Positions 1 through 7,950 of a stretch of DNA of 64,000 nt are shown piece by piece. Each line of letters opens with the position of its first letter. Position 1 is the stretch's first letter. Below the pieces are notes generated by a model. That model saw only the letters and a program-made list of their open reading frames with translations, had not been told where the DNA came from and made no database searches. Source of the DNA: Bradyrhizobium sp. sBnM-33 (GTDB lineage Bacteria > Pseudomonadota > Alphaproteobacteria > Rhizobiales > Xanthobacteraceae); contig NZ_CP136624.1 in assembly GCF_032917945.1 (NCBI RefSeq), positions 5,704,001 through 5,768,000 on the forward strand, read 5' to 3'. A program made the translations under genes and the position numbers.

Positions 1-359
1 ATCGTGAATTCGGGCAGATGCAGATCGCCGCGCTCGCGATCGCGGAACACGCGCGCCAATTCGAAGATCTTGGCTTCACCGGCGGCGAGCAGTTTCTTGG
101 CGGCGAATTCCGGCGACGTTCGCAGATAGCGCGTCGCGCGCGTGCCATCATGGCCCATGATTTCGGTGCGCGGGGCATGCAAATGCGTCTCGTTGCCCGG
201 CGAGACCTGCAGGATGCCGGTTTCCACCTCAGTAAAACCCTGCTCGTCGAACCAGCCTCGCACTGCCGTCGTGATCGCGGCTCGCGCCGTCAGGAACGGC
301 TTGCGATCGGCATGCCGCGCGGCCGACCACCAAGGCGAGAGCTGGCCGGTATCAACCAT
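1..359 (-). CDS. epmA: EF-P beta-lysylation ligase EpmA (partial, N-terminal part)
   Basis: N-terminal 119 codons of a class II lysyl-tRNA-synthetase-like protein; the rest lies beyond the left edge. EpmA (PoxA/GenX/YjeA) activates beta-lysine and attaches it to a conserved lysine of elongation factor P in the cytoplasm. The visible protein starts MVDTGQLSPWW and runs through a class II synthetase motif-1-like stretch (AAITTAVRGWFDEQGFTEVE), the ETGILQVSPGNETHLHAP block and the TSPEFAAKKLLAAG block typical of GenX. It lacks the N-terminal anticodon-binding OB domain expected in true LysS, starting directly with the catalytic region, which supports EpmA. Start chosen at the ATG at 359. It is divergent from efp, its expected substrate gene. 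The family call is firm; activity cannot be judged from the fragment. Confidence 0.88.
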   Translation of the reverse strand, partial: MVDTGQLSPWWSAARHADRKPFLTARAAITTAVRGWFDEQGFTEVETGILQVSPGNETHLHAPRTEIMGHDGTRATRYLRTSPEFAAKKLLAAGEAKIFELARVFRDRERGDLHLPEFT

Positions 360-831
360 CGCAGGCGGTTCCGAATCCACCGGCATCCTCCGCGGAGCCA
401 ATCAAGGTGTTCAGGGAATCGGTAAATACCATTGATATTGTTGACTTTCTTTGAGTCGGATACGGCGAGCCGGAGGAAGCGGCAAGATCCAATTCCAGCT
501 CGGCCATTTCATGTCGAAAGACGCTCTCCTTGTCCATTCGCCCGATCGATGTCGACGCATGCCGCTGAAGCCGCGGGTCTTCGCGAACCGCCTAAGACAT
601 TACCTCCAAGCCCATCAGCAACGGTCGGTCCCATCGTTCAATTGCTTGCCAGCCTCATCATGCAACGGGGCAAAATCCGGCTAGTTACGGCTTCAAGCAG
701 CTCGCTGAAACGGCCGTAAAACGCTGGCATCGACGGGCAAAATCAGTATGTTGCAGCCCGAAACCGCCTGATTGGCCCTGCGGACGCCCATGTCCGATTC
801 GGCCGAAGGCCAGAAATTCGGGAAAGCAGCT
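360..831. other. Intergenic region between epmA and efp, no gene seen
   Basis: This 472-base gap separates divergent epmA and efp and should hold both promoters. The short ORFs on either strand have no recognisable protein character and no convincing ribosome binding sites. A TTGACT hexamer sits at 441-446, but no well-spaced -10 box follows it. I cannot assign anything further. Confidence 0.5.
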
Positions 832-1398
832 TTGAAAGTCATCGCCAGTTCTATTCGCAAGGGCAACGTCATCGAGCAAGACGGAAAGCTCTATGTCGTC
901 CTGTCAGCCGAAAACATCCATCCCGGCAAGGGAACCCCGGTCAGCCAGATCGAAATGCGCCGCATTGGCGACGGCGTGAAGGTGTCGGAACGCTACAAGA
1001 CCACTGACCAGGTCGAGAAGGCCACCGTCGAGGACCGCAATTTCAACTACCTCTACGAAGATGCCGACGGCTTCCACTTCATGAATGCCGAGACCTATGA
1101 CCAAGTCCAGGTTTCGAAGGAGATCGTAGGCTCGGCTGCGCCCTACTTGCAGGAAAACATGACGGTGAAGCTGTCGATGCACGACCTGAACCCGGTCGCC
1201 ATCCAGTTGCCGCAGCGCGCAACCCTCGAAGTTGTGGAGACCGAGCCGGTCACCAAGGGGCAGACCGCGTCTTCCTCCTACAAGCCTGCTATCCTCTCCA
1301 ACGGCGTACGCACCTCGGTGCCGCCGCACATTGGAACGGGAACACGGATCGTGGTCATGACCGAGGACGGCTCCTACGTCGAGCGCGCAAAGGATTAA
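832..1398 (+). CDS. efp: Elongation factor P
   Basis: Translation elongation factor P, which binds between the ribosomal P and E sites and relieves stalling at polyproline stretches. I chose the TTG at 832: it gives 188 residues, the normal EF-P length, and begins [19 protein letters not shown], matching the family N-terminus. A purine-rich GGGAAAG lies just upstream. Earlier in-frame ATG codons (for example at 790) would add residues not found in EF-P. The KOW-like domain I is followed by two OB domains, ending [20 protein letters not shown] and [14 protein letters not shown]. The modifiable lysine is present in HPGKGTP (residue 33 here). The neighbouring epmA supports beta-lysylation of this residue. 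Confidence 0.95.
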   Translation: MKVIASSIRKGNVIEQDGKLYVVLSAENIHPGKGTPVSQIEMRRIGDGVKVSERYKTTDQVEKATVEDRNFNYLYEDADGFHFMNAETYDQVQVSKEIVGSAAPYLQENMTVKLSMHDLNPVAIQLPQRATLEVVETEPVTKGQTASSSYKPAILSNGVRTSVPPHIGTGTRIVVMTEDGSYVERAKD

Positions 1399-1450
1399 GA
1401 CCGCGCCATAGGCTACGGGGCATACGCCGGGGGGCGATGCATTGGGTACA

Positions 1451-3058
1451 ATGGCTGTCCGCTTGCTCTCGGGTTGGCTGGCAGCCTTTTGTTTGCTCCC
1501 CGCCGGGATTGCCGACGTTTCCGCCAATGAGTTCAGAACGCCGTCGATGTCGGCCGTTCGCGTCGAATGGCGCGCCGTATTGGATCAGCTTAGCAGCGAG
1601 ATCAGTTCCCGGCCGGCGATCGCGTCGCGCTTCACCTTCGCAGGCCAGCGGCGGGTGCCGGCATGGGATCCGCGCGCGACGCCTGCGCTGGTGCAGTTGA
1701 ACGCGATCAATTCGGCGATGTTCGCGGGAATCGGCCGCAGTCCGGTGCCGGTGCTGTTGCCGTTTGATACCGCGGCTTATCTCGAGGCCGAGGCCAGTGG
1801 CACGCAGGCCCCGGCGGTGTCACGCCATCAGGCCGGCTTCCGCCCCGTCGACCTGTTTTACGCCGGCCCCTCCGGCTATGACGCGGTGTTTTCGCTGGAT
1901 CCCGGCGCCGGTGAGGGCCTTCCGTCGCGAACCTTCGCCCGGCCGGTGGAGGTGCAGATCACGGGCTCGATCCTGGTCTACGATCTTGCCGATCCGCTCG
2001 GCGGCAAGGGCGAGCCGGTCAAGGCGCTGGCGTCGCAATACCCCGACATGCGCCGTTTCATTCGCGAAGGTTATGTGCGCTACGCCTTCACCCGTTTCGG
2101 CGTGCCCTACGTGGTATCGATCCAATGCCTCGATTCAGCGCCGCGAGCGCGGCGGCTGGCCTGCCGCGAGGCTTACCCGATTGCCCAGCGCTTCCTGAAG
2201 GCGCTGCGCATCGCCGGAGGCCAGCCGGCGCGACCGCGCTTCGACGTTTCCTCCGAGGTTGCTGAACGGCCGGCCACCCTTTCGCCCGACTTCAGCTATC
2301 GTCCGAGCGGTGACATCATCGCCAACAGCGGCGCACGCAGGCGCGGCGGCCGCGCCGACCTTATTGCTTATTCGCAGATCCGCTTTCCGCTGGAGAAAGC
2401 TCCGGCCCGGGTCAGCTCGCAGCAGTTCGCCAAGCGCAAATCCGGCGAACGCCAAGGTACCTATCAAGGCACCTATCAAGGCGTCTATCCGTGGCGGGAC
2501 AATTTTTGCGAAGCCCGCAGTTTCCAGGTCGGCCAATGTGCGGCCGGCTTCGGTCACCAGGGCCAGGACATCCGTCCTGCGCCCTGCCCGCCGAACCCTG
2601 GCGCCGACAACTCCTGCCATCCGAGGAAACAGGCGGTCATCGCCGTCCGCGACGGCGTCATCATCCGTTCCTTAAAGCAACAGGCGGCAACACTGCAGAT
2701 CAACACAAGCAAAGAGCACATCCGCTTTCGCTACATGCACATGAACCCTTCAGCCATGGATGCGGACGGCATCCTCAACGGGCGCCGGGTCGCCGAGGGC
2801 GAGAAGATCGGCGTGGTCTCCAACTATCTCGATTTCCCGAACGGCACGTCATACCACCTCCACTTCGACGTGCAGGTGTTCACGCGTGACGGCTGGATCT
2901 GGGTCAACCCCTACACCACCCTGATCGCCTCCTACGAACGGCTGATCCGCGGCCGCGGCCACGAAATCGGGACCGAGCCGCCGGCGGCGGCTGCCGTCGC
3001 ACATGCGTTGCCGGAGAATGTGCTGCGTCATGCCGCGCGGGAACGCCGCGAGAACTAA
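1451..3058 (+). CDS. Secreted M23 (LytM-type) metallopeptidase family protein
   Basis: Likely periplasmic zinc endopeptidase of the LytM/M23 family, whose members cut peptidoglycan cross-links. From the ATG at 1451 it is 535 residues: a signal peptide (LLSGWLAAFCLLPAGIADVSA), about 300 residues of unassigned sequence, then the M23 domain. The metal ligands are visible as HQGQD (about 369-373) and HLHFD (about 469-473), separated by a beta-sheet core containing AVRDGVIIRSL and RYMHMNP. Just before the domain is a short triple repeat, TYQGTYQGVYPW. A TTG at 1442 is an alternative start. It follows efp by about 50 bases in the same direction. Both HxxxD and HxH are intact, so it may be an active enzyme and not a degenerate LytM regulator. 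Confidence 0.85.
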   Translation: MAVRLLSGWLAAFCLLPAGIADVSANEFRTPSMSAVRVEWRAVLDQLSSEISSRPAIASRFTFAGQRRVPAWDPRATPALVQLNAINSAMFAGIGRSPVPVLLPFDTAAYLEAEASGTQAPAVSRHQAGFRPVDLFYAGPSGYDAVFSLDPGAGEGLPSRTFARPVEVQITGSILVYDLADPLGGKGEPVKALASQYPDMRRFIREGYVRYAFTRFGVPYVVSIQCLDSAPRARRLACREAYPIAQRFLKALRIAGGQPARPRFDVSSEVAERPATLSPDFSYRPSGDIIANSGARRRGGRADLIAYSQIRFPLEKAPARVSSQQFAKRKSGERQGTYQGTYQGVYPWRDNFCEARSFQVGQCAAGFGHQGQDIRPAPCPPNPGADNSCHPRKQAVIAVRDGVIIRSLKQQAATLQINTSKEHIRFRYMHMNPSAMDADGILNGRRVAEGEKIGVVSNYLDFPNGTSYHLHFDVQVFTRDGWIWVNPYTTLIASYERLIRGRGHEIGTEPPAAAAVAHALPENVLRHAARERREN

Positions 3059-3179
3059 TCGAAAACCGGTTCGCTTTCGAACGCGGAACCGTTCAAATCT
3101 CTGCAGTGGATTCCGTCGGCATTAACCGCTGGCGGCGTAACGTGGTATTGAAATACAAACCGCAATCCGTGCCCATAGC

Positions 3180-3602
3180 ATGTTCACCACATTCGCCTGG
3201 TATTTCCTGTCGCTGGAAGGCCGCATCAGCCGCCAGGAGTTTCGGCTTGGTTATTTCGGCATCGTGATTGTTAATGCGTTGTTGATCCGGATATGGCGCA
3301 ACCTCACCGTTCCGCGCGTGCGCTATTACGATCGCCACGATGTCAGCCATGACTGGTCGATCCTGCTGGTGCTGCTTGTCCTCCTTTGGCCGCTCATTGC
3401 CGTCACCGTGAAGCGGCTACACGATCTGAATGTTTCAGGATGGTGGATGCTCGCGGCGATCGCGATTCCCATTGTTTCCCGCGTAACAAGCGTCAGCGGA
3501 TGGATCATCACCTTGCTGGTGGTGATCGTCCTAAGCGTCGTGCCGGGAAGGTCTGGAAATAACCGGTTCGGTCGTGACCCACTCGCCCAAACCGGCTTGT
3601 AG
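3180..3602 (+). CDS. DUF805 family inner-membrane protein
   Basis: Small integral membrane protein of 140 residues. It opens with WYFLSLEGRISRQEF, the typical DUF805 entry motif, and carries RLHDLNVSGWW near residues 80-90 and PGRSGNNRFGRDP near the C-terminus, all signatures of DUF805. Four hydrophobic segments are visible. The molecular function of the family is unknown. No operon partner: the M23 gene ends 120 bases upstream and the next gene is convergent, ending 12 bases downstream. Confidence 0.85.
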   Translation: MFTTFAWYFLSLEGRISRQEFRLGYFGIVIVNALLIRIWRNLTVPRVRYYDRHDVSHDWSILLVLLVLLWPLIAVTVKRLHDLNVSGWWMLAAIAIPIVSRVTSVSGWIITLLVVIVLSVVPGRSGNNRFGRDPLAQTGL

Positions 3603-3614
3603 CACCCGTGCCGC

Positions 3615-4082
3615 TCAGGCGGCGTGATTCTTCCGCGCCGGCGGCGTCCAGCGAAACGCGGCGCCGAATCTGTTCCAGACATTGATCGAGGCGACAGCGG
3701 AGGTGAGATAGGCGAGCTCCTTCTCAGAGAATTCCGCGCTCGCCTGCGCATAGACTTCGTCATTGACGCCATCTGCGAGCAACGTCAGCGCCTCCGTCCA
3801 CGCCAGCGCGGCACGCTCGCGCGCTGAAAACTGCGGCGCCTCGCGCCAGACCACCACGAGATTGAGCTTGTCGATGGGCACGCCGAGCTTTTCGCCCTCC
3901 AGGATGTGGTACTGCACGCAGAAGGCACAGCCGTTGATCTGCGAGGCGCGCAGCTTGATCAGCTCGAGCAATTGCTTGTCCATGCCCGCCTTCCCCGCGA
4001 CCTGGCTGAGCGCCAGTACGGCCTCGTAAGCGTCCGGCGTCAATGACATGAAGTCTCGGTACTCTTTGCGGGCGTGTGACAT
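3615..4082 (-). CDS. Carboxymuconolactone decarboxylase / AhpD-family protein
   Basis: 155-residue AhpD-like protein. The family includes alkylhydroperoxidase AhpD, which uses a CxxC thiol pair to reduce peroxide-linked partners. The signature CAFCVQYH is intact, with C52, C55 and H59 visible, so a thiol-based peroxidase-type role is reasonable; the real substrate is unknown. Start ATG at 4082 has GAGG eight bases upstream. The gene is divergent from a MarR regulator across only 50 bases that contain a perfect inverted repeat, with this gene's TATAAT box inside the repeat spacer. Control by that MarR protein is therefore likely, perhaps in response to oxidants or phenolic or electrophilic compounds (inference). 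Confidence 0.88.
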   Translation of the reverse strand: MSHARKEYRDFMSLTPDAYEAVLALSQVAGKAGMDKQLLELIKLRASQINGCAFCVQYHILEGEKLGVPIDKLNLVVVWREAPQFSARERAALAWTEALTLLADGVNDEVYAQASAEFSEKELAYLTSAVASINVWNRFGAAFRWTPPARKNHAA

Positions 4083-4099
4083 CTCTTGTGCCTCATGTT

Positions 4100-4144
4100 A
4101 TCAGTGCTCTGATTTATTATAAGAGCACTGATATGTTGCGCAAG
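4100..4144 (-). promoter_or_regulatory. Divergent promoter with perfect 11-11-11 inverted-repeat operator
   Basis: ATCAGTGCTCT (4100-4110) and AGAGCACTGAT (4122-4132) are perfect reverse complements separated by an 11-base AT-rich spacer. Reading the minus strand, the spacer holds a perfect TATAAT (4121-4116), with TTGCGC sixteen bases upstream (4143-4138), giving a good promoter for the AhpD-like gene. A protein bound to both half sites would cover the -10 box. The right arm ends one base before the ATG at 4133. This fits a MarR-type autorepressor site. Confidence 0.7.
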
Positions 4145-4732
4145 ATCGTAACTTCGGCGAGTGCACGATCGCATGGGCCGCAAAACGCCCACGCGCGAAA
4201 AACGAGAAATCGCGAAGAGCCGGCCGAGCGGAAATCCGCAGCCCGTAACCGCAAAAGATCCGCCGAAGATCCCGCATTCGCGATGATCCGGCCGCCGCCG
4301 CCCGGCGAGGGCAAGCGCGGCGAGCAAGGTTACCTCGCCTATCTGCTGCGCCAGGCCCAGAGCGCGACGCGGCTAGCGATGGAGCGGTCGCTGGCCGAGC
4401 TCGGCGTCACCGCGCCGCAATTCGTGGTGCTGACGATGCTCAGGGCCTACCCCGGCCTGTCCGGCGCGGAGCTTGCGCGGGTGGCGATGCTGACGCCGCA
4501 GACGGTCGGCGTCATCATCCGCAATCTCGAGCGCGACGGAGCGATCAGGAAGACCCCGCACCCAAGCCACGGCCGGGTACTGCAATGGACGCTGACGCGG
4601 CGGGGCGCGGCCCTGCTCAACAAATGCCGGCGGCACGCGCAAGCAATCGAGCTGCGCTTGGCGGCGGGGCTTTCTCCCAACGGCCAACGCCTGATCCGCC
4701 GCTGGCTGGCCAGAATCGCCGCGGATTTGTGA
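4133..4732 (+). CDS. MarR-family transcriptional regulator
   Basis: Winged-helix regulator. Core features from the MIRPPPPGEG region onward: a dimerisation helix (YLAYLLRQAQSATRLAMER), a recognition segment (LSGAELARVAMLTPQTVGVIIRNLERDGAI) and a wing (RKTPHPSHGRVLQWTLTRRG). MarR proteins usually repress a divergent gene and themselves, released by phenolic ligands or thiol oxidation. The start is uncertain. ATG 4133 directly abuts the operator and adds about 50 basic, low-complexity residues; ATG 4283 gives a MarR of normal length. Neither has a strong Shine-Dalgarno sequence, and a short-leader or leaderless mRNA is possible. The divergent AhpD-like gene is the likely target. Confidence 0.85.
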   Translation: MLRKIVTSASARSHGPQNAHARKTRNREEPAERKSAARNRKRSAEDPAFAMIRPPPPGEGKRGEQGYLAYLLRQAQSATRLAMERSLAELGVTAPQFVVLTMLRAYPGLSGAELARVAMLTPQTVGVIIRNLERDGAIRKTPHPSHGRVLQWTLTRRGAALLNKCRRHAQAIELRLAAGLSPNGQRLIRRWLARIAADL

Positions 4733-4798
4733 AGAAGCGCCGGTTCCCGCGGCGTCATGGCTTTTGGCGCAGGCCAGCCATGCCGCTAGACTGCGGGC

Positions 4799-6025
4799 AT
4801 GAAACAGCCTGATTCCCAGAAAGTCCCAACCCGCCGCACGGTGCTGGGCCTCGGTACCGGCGCTCTGCTTGCGACGACGCTTCCCGTTTTGGCCGCCCCG
4901 CCCGGCTTCGACCAGTGGCGCGACAATTTTCGCGCGCGTGCTCTGGCAAAAGGCATTTCGGACGCGACCTGGACGCGGGTGATGGGTCGGATCGAGCCCG
5001 ACATGAGCGTGTTCCGGCAGATGCAGAAGCAGCCGGAATTCCACGAGCAGATCTGGCAATACATCAACCGCCGCGTCTCCGACTGGCGCATCATCAACGG
5101 CCGCGAGGCGCTCCGGAAACACGAGGCGCTGTTCGCGCGGATCGAGCAGGACTTTGGCGTCGAGCGCGGCACGCTGCTGGCACTATGGGGCGTCGAGTCC
5201 GCCTATGGCGATCCCTTGGTGCAGCAGAACCATATGCGCCCGATCTTTCCTGCGCTCGCGGCGCTGGCCTGGAACGAGCCGCGTCGCCGCGCCTATTGGG
5301 AAACCGAGCTGATCAACGCGCTCAAGATCGTCGACCGCGGCTGGAGCACGCCGGAAGAAATGCGGGGATCCTGGGCCGGCGCGATGGGCCACACGCAATG
5401 GATGCCGGAAGTCTGGCTCAATGTTGGCATGGACTACGACAAGGACGGCCGCGTCTCGCCGTTCGGCAAGCCCGACGATGCGCTCGGCTCCAGCGCGCGC
5501 TACCTGCTCAACCGCGGCAAGTATCACCGCGGCGAACACTGGGGCTATGAAGTCCGCGCATCCGGCGGTGCTTCGAGCGGCAGCCGGACCTATGCAGCAT
5601 GGGCCAGCGCCGGCGTCACGCGCGCCGACGGCAAGCCGTTTCCGCAGCCGAATGCGTCGGCGCAGATGTGGGTGCCGGTCTCAGGCGGCCCGACGTTTTT
5701 GTTGGGCCCGAATTTCTATTCGGTCAAAAGCTACAATCCGTCGATGAACTACGCGCTCGCGATTTGCCATCTCGGCGACCGCATTCTGGGCGCGCCGCCC
5801 TTCATCCAGCCCTTCCCCGGCTCGGAGCGCGCACTGACGCTCGCCGAAGTGCAGGAGCTGCAGACGCGTCTGACCAAAGTCGGCTTCGACACCGGCGGCA
5901 CCGACGGCCGCGTCGGCAACGACACCATGAAGGCGGTGAAGGATTATCAGACCAAGATGGGGCTTTTGCCGGCGGACGGTTACGGCGGACTGAAGGTGCT
6001 CGCGCGGTTGAGGCAGGGCGGGTAG
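4799..6025 (+). CDS. Lytic murein transglycosylase (MltB type) with peptidoglycan-binding domain
   Basis: 408-residue periplasmic lytic transglycosylase that cleaves the MurNAc-GlcNAc bond of peptidoglycan to give 1,6-anhydro ends. The N-terminus carries a twin-arginine-like signal (TRRTVLGLGTGALLATTL...VLA). The SLT-2/MltB domain follows, with the catalytic glutamate in GVESAYG (E133) and the family block GSWAGAMGHTQWMPEVW. The C-terminal 60 residues form a PG_binding_1 domain (EVQELQTRLTKVGFDTGG). Its anhydro-muropeptide products are what AnmK, encoded at 50 kb, recycles. No operon partner is evident; a repeat element lies directly downstream. Confidence 0.92.
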   Translation: MKQPDSQKVPTRRTVLGLGTGALLATTLPVLAAPPGFDQWRDNFRARALAKGISDATWTRVMGRIEPDMSVFRQMQKQPEFHEQIWQYINRRVSDWRIINGREALRKHEALFARIEQDFGVERGTLLALWGVESAYGDPLVQQNHMRPIFPALAALAWNEPRRRAYWETELINALKIVDRGWSTPEEMRGSWAGAMGHTQWMPEVWLNVGMDYDKDGRVSPFGKPDDALGSSARYLLNRGKYHRGEHWGYEVRASGGASSGSRTYAAWASAGVTRADGKPFPQPNASAQMWVPVSGGPTFLLGPNFYSVKSYNPSMNYALAICHLGDRILGAPPFIQPFPGSERALTLAEVQELQTRLTKVGFDTGGTDGRVGNDTMKAVKDYQTKMGLLPADGYGGLKVLARLRQGG

Positions 6026-6030
6026 CTCCA

Positions 6031-6180
6031 CCGTCATTGCGAGCGAAGCGACTTGTCCGCCGTAGCTCAACGAGCGAAGGCGGAAGCAATCCATGCCGCC
6101 GCAAGCGGAGCAATGCATTGCTTCGTCGCTTCAGCACAAAATTGCTTTGCAATTTTGTCGCGAGCTCCTCGCAATGACGG
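6031..6180. repeat. Intergenic inverted-repeat element with GTCATTGCGAG ends
   Basis: A 150-base element bounded by CCGTCATTGCGAG and its complement CTCGCAATGACGG. Inside is a second perfect hairpin, ACAAAATTGC (6136-6145) and GCAATTTTGT (6149-6158), around TTT. It fills the gap between the convergent transglycosylase and azoreductase genes. Elements with these ends are dispersed in rhizobial chromosomes (my recollection). Only this copy was noticed in the window. Confidence 0.75.
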
Positions 6181-6207
6181 ATTACTTCCGCGCCATTCCG
6201 CAAGCAT

Positions 6208-6897
6208 TCAAGCCGCTTGCCGCGGCTCCGCTTCCTGCAGCAGCCGGTCGACCAGATCATCGACGGTGCGTTCGGCCGCCGCAATCGACGCCTGCAACCG
6301 GTCGCCGCCGAACTCGTCATACTCGATTGCAACGCTGTGGAATGCGGTGACGCCCAGAAACGCGAACACCTCGCGGATGGCACCTTCCACATGATTGATA
6401 TGAGCGATGCGTCCGCCGGGATCGTACCCGTAGTCGCCTCGCGAACCGAGCAGGATGAGGCGCTTGTCCATGCCTGCCAGCAGCGGCGTATAGGGATCGT
6501 CTGGCCGTGAACGATCAAAACCGAACGTGCGGCCGACCCGCACGACGTTGTCGATATAGGCCTTGAACTGCGCGGGCATGCCGAAATTGTACATCGGCAC
6601 GCCAGCCACGATCAGATCGGCTGCGATCAGTTCATCGACCAGCGCGTCGCTTTCCGCGAGCGCCTCATTCATCCAAGGCTCACGTTGGTCGGGCTTCGTA
6701 AAGGCGGCGCTGATCCATTTTTCGGTCACCGGCGGCGGCGGTGATTGGCCGACATCTCGACTGACCAGAAAATCATTCGGCCGGTGTTGCAGCCACCGCC
6801 GGGTGAACCGCGCGGTGAGCCTGCGTGTGTGCGATCCCCGCGGGCTCCGGTCCGAGGCTTGGCAACGCGCGCTCGAATCAATTCGTAACAGCTTCAT
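6208..6897 (-). CDS. azoR: FMN-dependent NADH-azoreductase
   Basis: 229-residue flavodoxin-like NAD(P)H oxidoreductase of the AzoR family, reducing azo compounds and quinones by two-electron transfer. The N-terminal MKLLRIDSSAR with the following serine-rich loop is the FMN phosphate site, and VPMYNFGMPAQFKAYIDNV (around residue 100) is the AzoR signature. The later GSRGDYGYDPGG and FLGV segments also fit. It is divergently transcribed from a LysR regulator 109 bases away, the usual layout for LysR control of a quinone or azo-reductase gene. Confidence 0.88.
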   Translation of the reverse strand: MKLLRIDSSARCQASDRSPRGSHTRRLTARFTRRWLQHRPNDFLVSRDVGQSPPPPVTEKWISAAFTKPDQREPWMNEALAESDALVDELIAADLIVAGVPMYNFGMPAQFKAYIDNVVRVGRTFGFDRSRPDDPYTPLLAGMDKRLILLGSRGDYGYDPGGRIAHINHVEGAIREVFAFLGVTAFHSVAIEYDEFGGDRLQASIAAAERTVDDLVDRLLQEAEPRQAA

Positions 6898-6944
6898 GGC
6901 TCAACTTCCTTCATCCATTTTCGATACATTGGTGCGAAGAATCC

Positions 6945-6977
6945 GCGTTGACAAACGCAAACTACTCAGCTTATGGT
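6945..6977 (+). promoter_or_regulatory. lysR promoter with embedded palindrome
   Basis: On the plus strand TTGACA (6948-6953) is followed after 18 bases by TATGGT (6972-6977), a good vegetative promoter for the LysR gene starting at 7007. The -35 box lies inside the palindrome GCGTT-gaca-AACGC (6945-6958). A protein bound there would occlude the -35 element, consistent with autorepression by the LysR protein. Confidence 0.5.
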
Positions 6978-7006
6978 TGAAATTCATTCATCCATAGGCT
7001 TTAGCC

Positions 7007-7897
7007 ATGAGACGACTGCCGCCGTTGACCGGTTTGCGCGCGTTCGAGGCCGCCGCGCGACATCTGAGCTTCAAGCGCGCAGCCCACGAACTGCACGTCA
7101 CGCCAACGGCGATCAGTCATCAGGTGCGGCATCTGGAGGAAGCGATCAGCGTAAGCCTGTTCGAACGGCGCACTCGCCAGGTGGTGCTGACGGCGGAGGG
7201 GCAAGTCTTGCTGCCGGTTCTGCGCGACGGCTTCGATTCCTTTGCGCGCGTCATCGACGGCTTGAGCCGCAGGCAGCGGCGCGCCGCGGTTACGCTTTCC
7301 GCGACGCCTGCTTTCACGGCCAAGTGGCTGGTGCCGCGCATCGCTGCCTTTCGCAAGGCACGGCCGGACATCGATCTCACGTTGCTCGCCTCGCTGGAAG
7401 TCGTTGGCCTCGGTTCGGGCGCCGCCGATCTCGCCCTGCGCTACGGCCCCGGACCTTATCCCGATCTGGTCGCCGAGCCGCTGACCGTCGATCGCTTCGC
7501 GCCGGTCGCAAGCCCGCGCCTCGGTGTCAAGAAAACGAGCGACCTCCGGTCAGCAACCCTGCTGCATTTCGACTGGTATCGTCGCGATCCCCGCAATCCA
7601 ACCTGGCGTCGCTGGCTGAAAATTGCCGGCATTGACGGCATCGATGCGCGGGCGGGTCTGCGCTTCAGCGATGAGACCCATGCGATCCAGGCGACCGTCG
7701 CCGGCGCCGGGATCGCGCTGCATAGCCTGCTGCTCGTCTCCGACGAACTGGCGCAGGGCACGCTGGTGGTCCCGTTCGGACCGGAACTTGAGGGTTTCTC
7801 ATTGCATCTGGTGCGCGACCGCAGCCGGCCGCTGACGGAGCCGATCGAGGCGGTGCAGGCCTGGCTGCGGGCACAATTTACCGCGGCGTCCAAATAG
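7007..7897 (+). CDS. LysR-family regulator (GcvA-like)
   Basis: 296-residue LysR-type regulator. The N-terminal winged helix-turn-helix spans residues 1-65 (LTGLRAFEAAARHLSFKRAA followed by LHVTPTAISHQVRHLEE). The C-terminal substrate-binding domain starts near residue 92 with VTLSATPAFTAKWLVPRI, the segment typical of the GcvA/AmpR branch. It is divergent from azoR and probably controls it together with its own gene. The inducer is unknown; a quinone or redox-active compound would fit the neighbour (inference). Confidence 0.9.
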   Translation: MRRLPPLTGLRAFEAAARHLSFKRAAHELHVTPTAISHQVRHLEEAISVSLFERRTRQVVLTAEGQVLLPVLRDGFDSFARVIDGLSRRQRRAAVTLSATPAFTAKWLVPRIAAFRKARPDIDLTLLASLEVVGLGSGAADLALRYGPGPYPDLVAEPLTVDRFAPVASPRLGVKKTSDLRSATLLHFDWYRRDPRNPTWRRWLKIAGIDGIDARAGLRFSDETHAIQATVAGAGIALHSLLLVSDELAQGTLVVPFGPELEGFSLHLVRDRSRPLTEPIEAVQAWLRAQFTAASK

Positions 7898-7950
7898 CGG
7901 CGCGCTCTAGCGCGGACGCTGCAAAGAAGCGGGTTTCGCCCCGTTGGCGC

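Noticed and set aside
362..402. tRNA-like 3' end (GGTTCCGAATCC and a following GGAGCCA)
   Set aside because: The T-loop has an extra base and no matching acceptor, D-arm or anticodon arm could be folded upstream.
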